Positions 54,401 to 63,619 of a stretch of 64,000 bases of DNA are shown here, one piece after another. Position 1 is the stretch's first letter, and every line of letters begins with the position of its first letter. Source of the stretch: Bremia lactucae (taxonomy: Eukaryota > Oomycota > Peronosporomycetes > Peronosporales > Peronosporaceae). The position numbers and the translations under genes were made by a program. Location: the NCBI RefSeq assembly GCF_004359215.1, contig NC_090617.1, positions 3,436,115-3,500,114 of the forward strand, written 5' to 3'. Below the pieces are notes generated by a model. The model saw nothing but the letters and a program-made list of their open reading frames with translations. It searched no databases and was not told where the DNA came from.

Positions 54401-57400
54401 CGCAGAACCCGGGAGTTCGTACTGCAAAATGCATGCTTCCGAGTTGTTTTGCAAGTGGGATGAAAAGTGTACTGAAATTGCGACAACAGGTCGGTATTGT
54501 AGTCGTCATCATGCGGAGGCGATGAAAAAAACAACCACGGAAGCATGCGCTGCACGAACGCGGAAGGGGCGACCGTGCAAAGCCAAAGCCTTGACAGGCT
54601 CTACGTTTTGCAGAGACCATGTGGGTAAGCGTGATAATGTTGTTGCTGTAGACATTCCTAAAGCTTCCCCGCCAAAACTTGCTGTTCTGACGAAGTCAAA
54701 ATCGAATGACAAAGTTAATGATCAAGCTTTGCAAGACGATCAATCAAGTCAACTTCTTGAAGTCGAGTGTTCTGCGGAGACGAAGAACGACGAAGAGCTT
54801 GGTAGTTTATGCGGCTCGGATAGCGACTTGGATGCTTTTGAAGATGCAATTTCAAACGACAATGGTGATGAAGTGGAGGAATCGGAGCATTTGCAGCATT
54901 TGCGTGATGTGTATGAGGTTGAGGACGATTCAATTGACCTAGAGATCGAAGTTGTTGAAGGTGATGGAGGCGAGACTAAGCCATGGGTTGTATCGGATGA
55001 GGAACTGCTTAAACCTGATAAATGGCATTGGAAGATGTCGCTTGATCAACGATGGAATGCTCTTGTTTCGGTATTGAGTCTGTGGAGTGACGTGAACACC
55101 CGCTTGCAAGGCGCATTTGTGAAGCGATTGGAAGACTTAAAGATTGACTTGCATCGCGAACTTTTGCGTGCCAATTCACGCGTGTATGAAGGTAAATCCG
55201 TAATTGGGGGCACGATTACAGGCTGTGTATCTCGGCTTGAAGCTATTCGAACGACCAATCCTTTTGCCATTTTGGTCGAGGAAGCGTCGGAAGTGATGGA
55301 GCCACTATTGGTGTCGTGCTTTAGTTCTTCGACGCAAAAATTGGAAATGATTGGTGACCATTTGCAGCTACAACCGTCAGTCATGGGACGCATTGACTTT
55401 GAGCGAGTCAATAAGATAAACATATCGATGTTTGAGCGATTGATCAGTGCCCCTCACGATAATCAGGTGCCATCATCAGTCTTATCGATACAGCGCCGAA
55501 TGCGAAAAAGTATCTGCGATTTAACTCGCAGCTTTTATGACGAAATTACCGTGATAGAAGATCATGAAGTGTGTGGGACCAAAGTTCTTGGCGGAACGAC
55601 GCGGAGACGAGGAATAGTGCCGCTCTTAGATGCATGTGAGGGACGAGGACGTGAAGTGCCGGGTGTGTCTCCCCATATCTTTTTTTGGACGCATTCGGGC
55701 AAGCAAGAACGAGCGTCTGTTGGGCTGTCACGAGTGAATCATCAGGAAGCTAAAATGACGTGCCAGCTTGTTAAATACCTAGTACATTGTGGCGTTCCAG
55801 CCACGTCCATTGCAGTGCTCACGCCATACAAGGGACAATTGATGCTGATGCGGAAGAAGCTGATGGACTATGGCATGAAGAAAATGACGAAAGGTCCTGA
55901 TTCACGTGCTGTTCCGTCGTGTTTCCTGTCAACTGTTGACCGTTTTCAAGGTGATGAAGCGGATATTGTCATTGTATCGCTTGTAATTGATGGCAAGTCG
56001 CGGACACCATTTGTAAAGCTTCAAAATCGAATGATTGTCTTGCTCAGTCGTGCTCGATTAGGATTGTACGTCGTGGGCAATGTCGAGTACTTTGGCGAGA
56101 CACCACATTGGCAAAAGACGCTATGTCTTCTCGAGAAAGATGCCGAATCGGATAGCGCAGAGAACAATTGCGTTTCAATTTATACTGGACGTCAAATTGG
56201 CCCTGCGCTTCCAATTTGTTGCCCTGAACATCGAAGCTCTGTAACGGAAGCAAAAGACGAGAGTGACTTGAAACTCGGCTTTTGTACTGTGGTGTGTTCG
56301 ACTCGACTCTCGTGCTCTCATGAGTGTGGCCTTTTGTGTCATTGGCCGCAAGTTTCGATGCATAATACAAAATGCAATGTGGAAGTTCAGTCTCGCTGCA
56401 GTCGCCATCCTCAAATCCTCAAATGCTCGACAGTGACGGCGTTGGCAGGACCAGTGGATATAGACGAAGCATTAGTTAAATATCAATGCCCTAGTCACGT
56501 TGACGTGGCTATGCCCTGTGGTCATCGACGAGCAATGAAATGCTATGCTCACGCTGATATTGAAGCGGGTCGCGCGAAATGGCCTGTGTGCAATAAGGAA
56601 GCGGTTGCACCGTACGTATATCCAATTTGTAAGCACATTCGAAAGTGCACCTGTAGCGAGTTTGATCGTTTTTCCAAGGGCCATGCACCGCTATGTAGTG
56701 AAAAAGTCGACTTTACGCCTCCTTGCGACCACATTGTGACGCTCTTGTGCCACGATCGACAAGAGTATATACAACAAACGCGTCGTTATGTGTGTCAAGA
56801 GAAGGTGAATGTATCACTGCCTCGATGTGGGCATGAGACGACAGTACCGTGTCCTACAGCCGAGGCATTGCTGCTATGGACTGGTAATGTGTGTCCAACA
56901 TTGGATCTTGTGCAAGAAGAGGTTTCGTACGGTCCAAAAGATTACTTTTGCAAACAAAAAGTGAAGTTTCAACGACGGTGTGGCCATTTTGAAATGGTTC
57001 GGTGTGAGAGAGCATTTGAGTTGGCGGAAAGTCCTTCACGGTGTAAGGAACCGGTTGTCGTCCAAAACCCCGAATGTGGTCACGAGTGTTCCATGGCCTG
57101 TTTTGAAGTCAAGCGATTGCAAAACAAGGTTGCACAATTTTCTGCCCAACCGGACATGAATCCAGTTCAAAGAGTGTGTGAAGGAGATGACAGCAACTAC
57201 CGCAATTATGGGCTTTTGCTGAAATGTAGCGAAATTGTCACGTTTATTCGAGCGTGTGGCCACACGTCGCAGAGGAATTGCAGTGAAGCTCGTCATGTCA
57301 CGACTCATTGCGATGAAATTGTGACTACTGCCCTACCGCTTTGTGGTCATATGGTGCGATTACCCTGCCATTCTAGCCAGCAATTAAGCGCGTGGCAACC

Positions 57401-60400
57401 ATGGGAAGCCCAGACACTTTCAATTAAACGTTTGCACGATGAAAGCATATTTGAGGATACGGTGCCTATCCCTACTTCGTGTCCAACAGCGCTCCGATCG
57501 GTCATAAGCAAGTGTAGTGCCGCTGTGCGCTATCGACGAGTCACGACATGTGGACACGAGGTTGAAATGAAGTGTTGCGACGCATTTGAGCTGTTGCACG
57601 GCAAGAAAAAATCGATAGAATGCCGTGCTCGTGTTGTAAAACAATTGAAGTGTGGTCACGAAGTGCCCATGACATGTAGCGATGATCAAGACAGCGTCAT
57701 TTGCCACGAGTCGGTTACGAAGCAATGCTGGAATTTCGCGACTTGTTGTAATCACGTCTCAGTGTCGTGCAAGGCGTCAGCAAAGCCAGTTTCTTGCTTG
57801 AAAGAGACGACATGGCGATGCCCAATAAGTCATTCGTATCAATTGCCGCTGTGCAGCAAGGGCATTCCATCTGATTGTCCCGGCTGCTCAAAAGCTACGT
57901 TGGATTTTGAGATTAAACTCACACAGCGCATCTTGAGTGACCAGATGCTTTTCTCTTGGTCTTTTGACGCTGCTCCTTTGTTTCCAGACATGGATGAGGT
58001 GACGTCTATAACTATTTCATTGGCGAGTAAAAAAGATTTTTTGATTCGAAAAGTCAAATTACTCGAGAATTTTAAAAGAAGCCTAGACTCGGGTCTTGAA
58101 TGGCAAAATCCTTTGTTTAAGCTATCCCAAGTACCATTCTTTGTAATCTTGAACCGCAAGCTTCAAGGCCTTGTGATTGAAAAATTTGAAATGCAAGATT
58201 TCGGAAGTCTTCAGACTTTTAATGGGATTGAAGTCTATGAAGCCACGCAAGACAATTTTGAACGAGTGGTAAATGGAAGTGCTGCATCGCTTCTATTTGG
58301 TCAGTTGTACACTTTGAAAGCGTTGATCAATCCAGTGGATATTCCAAAGACAAAGGACAAGAAAGGAGGGAATATACGAACATGGATCAACCGACAGTCG
58401 TCAAACGGATATGATGCAATGTATCGGGATGCCAGAGGAGAAAAGAAAGGAGGGACGTGGATTGTATGGAATCCGCATGCAATGCTTCCACTCTATCGAG
58501 TGGAACTAACGAAAACAAATCGTGAGAAAGTGATGCTGTGTTTGCCCAAGTCGAGTCAGCTTAGTGTACAGCCTCGGCAGGTATTTTTTAAAAAGCCGAG
58601 CGGGGTTTCGAAGGAAGATCACGAAATACTTGCGACGAAAGCAGCGACTGTCATCTCGAATGCCGATATTCACAAGTTACGCGATCTTGTTGCGACTGTT
58701 AGTCCTTATTTCGAGAAGCTTAACGTATGGCATACATGGGAGGGACAAACTTTGTCAACAGGAGCGGTAGAAGCGATTCCACAGCGCACCGAGAAAACAC
58801 TTGCGTCAAAGCTGTGCTTTGTCCCGATGTCACTTGCAAATAGTGCACAGCAGAGGGCAAAGGCGCCATTTGGTGGCTACAAGTATGTGCAGCTCTTGCA
58901 GTCACAAGGAAAGCTTAAGGAAGATGGCGACTTGTTTATAGCTTTGGAATTACTGACTGTACGAAAGCAAGATGTCAGCGAATCGCGGTCAAAATTAGAG
59001 AGCTATGTGACTCGAGTCTGTGGCCAGGAGGGAGGGTATGCCCACCCGCTTGTTATTGTAGCAATCGCGCGCTTGGCAGCTCGTTTGAGTAAGACTCCAG
59101 CGTCGGAGATTCAGCGACAGTTACTTGAAATATTTACCAAGCTGTTTCCAGCGGCTAGCAGTGTTTGGTTAACGGAAGCAGAGATAGAGCTTGTACGAGC
59201 AAAGTGTAGCCTTGGCCTTGGAAGTGGCGCAGTCCTTTCGAGTGCGGTGTCACTGGAGGACCGATGGGAAAACTTGAAGAGCCAATATGGCTGTAGGTCT
59301 GAAGCAATGGACGAGCTTTTAAACCTCGTTGGACTTAAAAAAGTGAAACACGCTGCGGTGAATTTATTTCGAAACGCCATGATTTTGCAGCAGATGACGG
59401 CTACTCAACGCAAGAAGAACACGATGTCGTTTAATTATTGCTTTGTGGGGAATCCTGGTACGGGCAAGACGACGGTTGCGCGATTATTTGCTAATGTGCT
59501 AAAAGATTCGCGACTGCGCAGCTCGAATCAATTTGTTGAATGCACTGCGCAGCAATTGAAGGACGATGGTGCGGCTGAGTTCCGCTTGAAACTCAAGAAA
59601 GCGTCAGGAGGAGTGCTATTTATTGATGAAGCTTATGAGCTGGATCCTGTGGGCGATTTTAAAGGAAAGCCGATTGTAGCGGAATTGTTGACTGCTGCGG
59701 AAGATAAGCGGGACGTCTTGTCAATCATATTGGCAGGATATCACGATGATATTCAGAAGAAGTTGTATGCGTACAATGACGGTCTCCCGTCACGATTTGA
59801 AGAAGTAGTGTTTGAAGATTTTGATGCGCACGAGTTGGAAGCCTTGTGGGATGATAAAGCGCAAGATTGCGGGTGGGAGTATGAACAAGCGATTGCCAAA
59901 GTTGCATGTCGACGCCTTGCGAAAGCTGCTGGGAGGAAAGGATTTGGCAATGCCCGTGCTGTAAGGAAATTGTTTGAACAAGCCGTAAAAGAGGCAATGG
60001 CGCGAGAAGACTTTGATGGACAGCTCAAGTTTCAAACGGTCGATTTACTTGGCGACCGTCCATCAACGAATCCCAAGCTACAAGCTGTGCTATCTGAAGT
60101 CGAAGAGAAGACAGGTTGGCAAGTAATTAAACAAGAGCTTAGAAACTTGGTGAGGGTTAGTGATGAGAATTATGAGCGGGAATTAAAGGGCCAGGAAACC
60201 GTACAAATATGTTTGAATCGGCTGTTCTTGGGCAACCCTGGTACTGGCAAAACCACGTGTGCAGGATTCTATGGTCGTATACTAAAGGCGCTTCATTTTT
60301 TAAGCAATGGCGACGTTGTCAAGAAGACTGCTGGGGATTTTATCGGTCAACACGTTGGTGAGTCTCAAACAAAGACGGCGCAAATTCTAGACATGTCGAA

Positions 60401-62984
60401 AGGGAAGGTCGTGGTGATTGATGAAGCGTATAATTTGAATGATAACATGTATGGAAAACAAGTGTTGGATGTCTTGGTGGAGAAAGTTCAAGGCACGGAC
60501 AGTGACGATATTGCCGTGGTATTGATTGGATACAAGCATGAAATGCTTGAAATGTTGCGAACGCAGAATCCGGGTTTAACACGTCGGTTTCCGCTCGAGT
60601 CTGCGTTTAATTTCGAGGACTATACAGCACAAGAATTGCTCGATATTGTCGAGTGGAATTGTGCAAAACGAAGTCTGATATGTCCGCATGACGTTGCCGA
60701 GGCCTTATTGAAAAAATTGGCGCTTCAAAAGACACAGCCACACTTTGGCAATGCTGGTGCGGTTGAGCAATTGTTGAAACAAGCTGCTGGGCAAGCAATG
60801 CGTCGTCCTATGGTGAATGGAATGACAGTATTAACGTTAGAAGACATTGGCATGGACGCGTCCGTTAACACGTTCAAAAAAGATCCGATATCTTTGCTGA
60901 ATGACTTGTACCGAATGGATGCGATTAAGGAGCAGTTGATACAGCTTCAAAATCAATTGCTCGTTGCCGACCGCGAAGGTTGGAGTCTTCCTCAAGTGGG
61001 TCATTTTGTCTTTCGTGGCTCGCCTGGTACGGGAAAAACAACGGTTGCTCGTGTCATGGCGGAGATTTTACATGGGATGGGAGTCTTGGCATCAACGAAA
61101 CTTGTTGAGACGTCTGGGCTGGATCTTACTGGTCAGTACGTTGGTCAGACGAAGGAGAAAGTGACGCAAAAACTCGGTGACGCCAAGGGGGGATTATTGT
61201 TTATTGATGAAGCGTACATGTTGGGTACTGGAACATATGGAGAAGAAGCGATGACGACTCTTGTCGCGGCCATGACGGATCCGTCGTATGTGGGCATGGT
61301 TATTATCGTTGCCGGGTATCCTAAAGATATGGATGAAATGCTTGATCGCAATGTCGGTCTCAAGAGTCGATTTACGCGATTTATTGATTTTGCTGACTGG
61401 GAAGCGCAAGATGCTGTGGCATTTTTAGGCAAGCAAGCGGAAACGGAAAATTTTGAAGTTACGAGCCAAGCTGTCGCGTCTATACACGAAACGTTTGTAG
61501 AACTCAAGACATTAAGTGATTTTGGCAATGGACGGGATGCTGTTCAAATGTGGAAAACTTTGCTGCAATGCCGTTCTCAACGTGTTGTTAATGAACCTGA
61601 AGAAGAACGGACGATTACTGATCGAGATGCTGAACAAGCTGGTGAAATTCTCATTGCAGCACGTCGAGGTGGGGGCGTATTAGGCAAGAATATCGTGTCA
61701 ACTGAAGATCCGTTGCAATTACTTGATCATTTGTATCGAATGGATCAAATTCGCGATCAATTGTCTCGATTACGAATGGAAATGGTAGTTGCCAAGCGCG
61801 AAGGCACTGCACGTCCAAATGTCGGCCACTTTGTCTTTCGTGGGTCGCCTGGTACTGGTAAAACGACGGTCGCACGAGTAATGGCTCAAATTTTGCATGC
61901 CATGGGGGCTTTGGCGAGTACGAAACTCGTCGAAACGTCGGGGTTGGGTCTAACGGGTGAATATCTTGGTCAAACGAAGAAGAAAGTGACGGAAAAGCTC
62001 GTGGAAGCCAAAGGTGGGTTGTTGTTTATTGATGAAGCTTATGAACTTGGAAAAGGTCAGTATGGTGAGGAAGCCATGACCACATTGGTCGCTGCGATGA
62101 CGGATCCGAAATATATGGGTCTTGTGCTTGTCATTGCTGGTTATCCGAAAGATATGGACGTAATGCTGAATCGGAACGCAGGATTAAAGAGTCGCTTTAC
62201 GCGTTTTATTAATTTTCCAGATTGGGAAGCCGAAGATGGTGTGGCATTCTTGCAAGGCAAGGCCGACAGCGACGAGATGAAGTTAGGACGTGGAAGCAAG
62301 GAGATTTTGTATCAGCTTTTTATGAAACTCAAGAAATTGAAAGGATTTGGCAATGGGCGAGACGCCGATCACGTATGGAAGGAGTTGCTTCAGTCTCGTG
62401 CCCAGCGTGTCTTCAATGCGTCTGAAGACGTGCGTTGTATCACAGCAGAAGATGCCGTCATGGCACGGGATTTGGTTCTTGCGGCCCGTCGTCCTCCAGA
62501 CGGACCACTTCTTACCCAAAAGGTTGTGTCAAGTGAGAGGGTCCAAAGTCAAAATCAAGAAGCTTCACTTTTGCCGGAATGCTTGTCTGATATGATGGAA
62601 TGGCAGGAGGCTACCATGACGCTAGAAGAGGATGTGGAGGAAGAGGAAGTGGCTGAGACGGAGGAGACTCCAACAATTGATGCATTAGAAGACGAAGCGA
62701 GTTGCAATTGTGAACGGGATCCAGGAGTGTCGGATGAAGACTGGGAGGAATTAGAACGAGCGAAAGCAATGTACGCAGCACATCTCAAGAGTTTAAAGCA
62801 AGCTCGTGACGAAGCAAAACTTGCCGAAGAGCGACGGCGTGTAGCGGCTATTCAGGAGAAAATTCGTCAAATTTGTCCCTGCCCGGCAGGATTTCAGTGG
62901 TTTAAAAATGGAAGTGGCTGGCGCTGTGGTGGAGGGAGTCACTTTGTGTCGGATGCGCAGCTGAATAGCCAATTCACCTGTTAA
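51417..62984 (+). CDS. Giant ZNFX1-like SF1 helicase fused to NF-X1 zinc fingers and four CbbX/SpoVK-type AAA+ modules
   Basis: One uninterrupted 3855-aa ORF. Residues 22-65 form an RGG/RG-rich segment (GRGRGRGRGQGRGRGSDR). The helicase core is UPF1-like: Walker A GPPGTGKS at 622-629, DE-box VEEASE near 1287, RecA2 motifs VDRFQGDEADIVIVSLV near 1504 and LLSRARLGLYVVG near 1540. Between Walker A and the DE box sits a roughly 650-residue insert with a chain of small Cys/His repeats (for example CKAKALTGSTFCRDH) and an acidic stretch. A Cys/His-rich NF-X1-type array spans about 1618-2145 (CSHECGLLCHW, CGHECSMACF). Four AAA+ modules follow, with Walker A at 2678, 2939, 3201 and 3476 and Walker B IDEAY in each. 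A coiled coil and a final Cys-containing segment close the protein. ZNFX1 relatives act on RNA in small-RNA inheritance (worm) and antiviral sensing (mammals). The role here is inferred only by family. Confidence 0.9.
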   Translation: MADSRDGDRRDRNNEAGRWSHDNRTYGTGRGRGRGRGQGRGRGSDRGRGRGFQGSSSESRGPSLPLNPSNLQFVRSVLKTCPNHKLQTVVEQMDKAWLSSWQGIDALPLDGLKVLLSALSRLPYSVSIAPPPLSAICKAVSALLGQTAHLQRREEALDGNDETLEIVELVERVVQRLLKFTWDLEKDDVKDALDGMIADADTKLNLRLKTHRPIRDRLSTLLTEMDKSWTIKVKRRNATHLQKRGAAPDWRHPTVAWLVDYKHFQPTVLPKLQHPRTGEGRVYESSDEYFTTIVNLWIGMTFVEGNNALLPHCTVRMGDSACDQPLWPFPGKQTSINCRNSQCNGYATFVCAHRQHVKGYCTNCANEYQRRLRGPPSKYASTHIYDGKVSQVKYDGTIRIEQVASRRPPLKPIHWKTTKRLSSPNLVGVVRLGNREASLRATDEIYWAEIIFQGKSFDEFRAREQGCLTFRLLQYLDTPGNAMLTHNPAVGDAVAIIDCQTFVPEFIPVLKALEMQRQMPVPFQNGALLNLCDQSSLGPRFDGERFDADEDAITFVAESDVLIRNVIQLSLLDPIVDIRRDEALRCRLETSLECLVRSASLDPGQLKSFTEALMFPVHCTQGPPGTGKSYLGVVVVRALLIIRDVWKLKNREIGDPPILVLSYKNHAIDEFLLDLLRSEPTLNHTSTARNGFVVGKYYLNNGFKKLVRIGGGCSEPELEPYRERNVAFSDPRVRMVSQLIEDCQGLRDQWHQFRDCFSPITEAQTIMNAGAVSLSREELISVQNVVAVMVSAVAMLLKLTEWFSEYDEKKSMAALEVEAKDDIETEDLAMEEDASLDNLAQILAAKPKLVNDDIVELYNGIKHYDSAIDPTEVLYQWLLGFIPLPVCAYDNTCSNVRCETGLFCLEHSCQFSHDGKELCLEKVVHKQVYCTKHLCVAEECSNCRINDVQLYCDDHACFVCLVREAQAKIAVEDPPRNTCDQHPLCWRQEDACDEVAEPGSSYCKMHASELFCKWDEKCTEIATTGRYCSRHHAEAMKKTTTEACAARTRKGRPCKAKALTGSTFCRDHVGKRDNVVAVDIPKASPPKLAVLTKSKSNDKVNDQALQDDQSSQLLEVECSAETKNDEELGSLCGSDSDLDAFEDAISNDNGDEVEESEHLQHLRDVYEVEDDSIDLEIEVVEGDGGETKPWVVSDEELLKPDKWHWKMSLDQRWNALVSVLSLWSDVNTRLQGAFVKRLEDLKIDLHRELLRANSRVYEGKSVIGGTITGCVSRLEAIRTTNPFAILVEEASEVMEPLLVSCFSSSTQKLEMIGDHLQLQPSVMGRIDFERVNKINISMFERLISAPHDNQVPSSVLSIQRRMRKSICDLTRSFYDEITVIEDHEVCGTKVLGGTTRRRGIVPLLDACEGRGREVPGVSPHIFFWTHSGKQERASVGLSRVNHQEAKMTCQLVKYLVHCGVPATSIAVLTPYKGQLMLMRKKLMDYGMKKMTKGPDSRAVPSCFLSTVDRFQGDEADIVIVSLVIDGKSRTPFVKLQNRMIVLLSRARLGLYVVGNVEYFGETPHWQKTLCLLEKDAESDSAENNCVSIYTGRQIGPALPICCPEHRSSVTEAKDESDLKLGFCTVVCSTRLSCSHECGLLCHWPQVSMHNTKCNVEVQSRCSRHPQILKCSTVTALAGPVDIDEALVKYQCPSHVDVAMPCGHRRAMKCYAHADIEAGRAKWPVCNKEAVAPYVYPICKHIRKCTCSEFDRFSKGHAPLCSEKVDFTPPCDHIVTLLCHDRQEYIQQTRRYVCQEKVNVSLPRCGHETTVPCPTAEALLLWTGNVCPTLDLVQEEVSYGPKDYFCKQKVKFQRRCGHFEMVRCERAFELAESPSRCKEPVVVQNPECGHECSMACFEVKRLQNKVAQFSAQPDMNPVQRVCEGDDSNYRNYGLLLKCSEIVTFIRACGHTSQRNCSEARHVTTHCDEIVTTALPLCGHMVRLPCHSSQQLSAWQPWEAQTLSIKRLHDESIFEDTVPIPTSCPTALRSVISKCSAAVRYRRVTTCGHEVEMKCCDAFELLHGKKKSIECRARVVKQLKCGHEVPMTCSDDQDSVICHESVTKQCWNFATCCNHVSVSCKASAKPVSCLKETTWRCPISHSYQLPLCSKGIPSDCPGCSKATLDFEIKLTQRILSDQMLFSWSFDAAPLFPDMDEVTSITISLASKKDFLIRKVKLLENFKRSLDSGLEWQNPLFKLSQVPFFVILNRKLQGLVIEKFEMQDFGSLQTFNGIEVYEATQDNFERVVNGSAASLLFGQLYTLKALINPVDIPKTKDKKGGNIRTWINRQSSNGYDAMYRDARGEKKGGTWIVWNPHAMLPLYRVELTKTNREKVMLCLPKSSQLSVQPRQVFFKKPSGVSKEDHEILATKAATVISNADIHKLRDLVATVSPYFEKLNVWHTWEGQTLSTGAVEAIPQRTEKTLASKLCFVPMSLANSAQQRAKAPFGGYKYVQLLQSQGKLKEDGDLFIALELLTVRKQDVSESRSKLESYVTRVCGQEGGYAHPLVIVAIARLAARLSKTPASEIQRQLLEIFTKLFPAASSVWLTEAEIELVRAKCSLGLGSGAVLSSAVSLEDRWENLKSQYGCRSEAMDELLNLVGLKKVKHAAVNLFRNAMILQQMTATQRKKNTMSFNYCFVGNPGTGKTTVARLFANVLKDSRLRSSNQFVECTAQQLKDDGAAEFRLKLKKASGGVLFIDEAYELDPVGDFKGKPIVAELLTAAEDKRDVLSIILAGYHDDIQKKLYAYNDGLPSRFEEVVFEDFDAHELEALWDDKAQDCGWEYEQAIAKVACRRLAKAAGRKGFGNARAVRKLFEQAVKEAMAREDFDGQLKFQTVDLLGDRPSTNPKLQAVLSEVEEKTGWQVIKQELRNLVRVSDENYERELKGQETVQICLNRLFLGNPGTGKTTCAGFYGRILKALHFLSNGDVVKKTAGDFIGQHVGESQTKTAQILDMSKGKVVVIDEAYNLNDNMYGKQVLDVLVEKVQGTDSDDIAVVLIGYKHEMLEMLRTQNPGLTRRFPLESAFNFEDYTAQELLDIVEWNCAKRSLICPHDVAEALLKKLALQKTQPHFGNAGAVEQLLKQAAGQAMRRPMVNGMTVLTLEDIGMDASVNTFKKDPISLLNDLYRMDAIKEQLIQLQNQLLVADREGWSLPQVGHFVFRGSPGTGKTTVARVMAEILHGMGVLASTKLVETSGLDLTGQYVGQTKEKVTQKLGDAKGGLLFIDEAYMLGTGTYGEEAMTTLVAAMTDPSYVGMVIIVAGYPKDMDEMLDRNVGLKSRFTRFIDFADWEAQDAVAFLGKQAETENFEVTSQAVASIHETFVELKTLSDFGNGRDAVQMWKTLLQCRSQRVVNEPEEERTITDRDAEQAGEILIAARRGGGVLGKNIVSTEDPLQLLDHLYRMDQIRDQLSRLRMEMVVAKREGTARPNVGHFVFRGSPGTGKTTVARVMAQILHAMGALASTKLVETSGLGLTGEYLGQTKKKVTEKLVEAKGGLLFIDEAYELGKGQYGEEAMTTLVAAMTDPKYMGLVLVIAGYPKDMDVMLNRNAGLKSRFTRFINFPDWEAEDGVAFLQGKADSDEMKLGRGSKEILYQLFMKLKKLKGFGNGRDADHVWKELLQSRAQRVFNASEDVRCITAEDAVMARDLVLAARRPPDGPLLTQKVVSSERVQSQNQEASLLPECLSDMMEWQEATMTLEEDVEEEEVAETEETPTIDALEDEASCNCERDPGVSDEDWEELERAKAMYAAHLKSLKQARDEAKLAEERRRVAAIQEKIRQICPCPAGFQWFKNGSGWRCGGGSHFVSDAQLNSQFTC

Positions 62985-63584
62985 AGCTGCGTTTATAAAG
63001 TAGTTTGAATTTTTCTTTTTTGGTTTGTGCTACTTGAGTTGTTGAATATGGTCTTCCCTCTGATAACTTATAGCTCTTTTCCGATTATCCATAGAACGGT
63101 TATTACCTATTGGATTACAACGACGGTGAATGTCAAATCCTAAAATTTAGCGGGGGTTTTTAAGGGTTTGCGATATAACTTATCAGAGGGAGGACTTGAC
63201 TTTATTTTTGCAGCCCGAACATTTTCAGCTTTGGTATAATTTATCTTTATCAGATGTTAAGTTTGAAAGACCAGATGCTGGCAGCTGCATTGGCACATGG
63301 CTGATTCCGGTAGAATTAGCGAATCACATTGAAGCAGTTGCCCGTATTTTCTTTTTTCATTAATCTGTCTCCTTCGGTTATACGTCTCGCTTTCTTATAT
63401 CCGGTGAAAAAAACACTTTTTCCTAAGCGAGCTCGTCCATCTGCTCTATCCGGATGCTACTGTATAGATCTAAGCGCGCAAAGAGTTCTAAACTCCGGAT
63501 ACATTAGCCGGCCATAAAGTTGGAACCTTTGTTGTCTTCTCTGGCTCTCAAATGCTCGTGCGAAGCAGGAGTTCATTGTTCAAA
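62985..63584. other. Intergenic region with a MITE-like element
   Basis: No gene. Apart from the inverted-repeat element at 63051-63195, nothing was recognised. Confidence 0.5.
63051..63195. repeat. 145-bp MITE-like inverted-repeat element
   Basis: The left end GTCTTCCCTCTGATAACTTA and the right end (complement GTCCTCCCTCTGATAAGTTA) are inverted copies with two mismatches, continuing into TATA. No clear target duplication was seen. Confidence 0.6.
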
Positions 63585-63596
63585 TCATTCCACATT
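63585..63596 (+). promoter_or_regulatory. Oomycete initiator core promoter of the effector-like gene
   Basis: TCATTCCACATT matches all 12 positions of the TCATTYYNCAWT core of the oomycete initiator (full consensus GCTCATTYYNCAWTTT). It lies 23 nt before the ATG at 63620. A second, weaker match (TCATTGTTCAAA) lies at 63573-63584. This is strong evidence that the small gene is transcribed and that the genome is oomycete. Confidence 0.75.
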
Positions 63597-63619
63597 GAAG
63601 CACGAACATCTTCGTTGCG

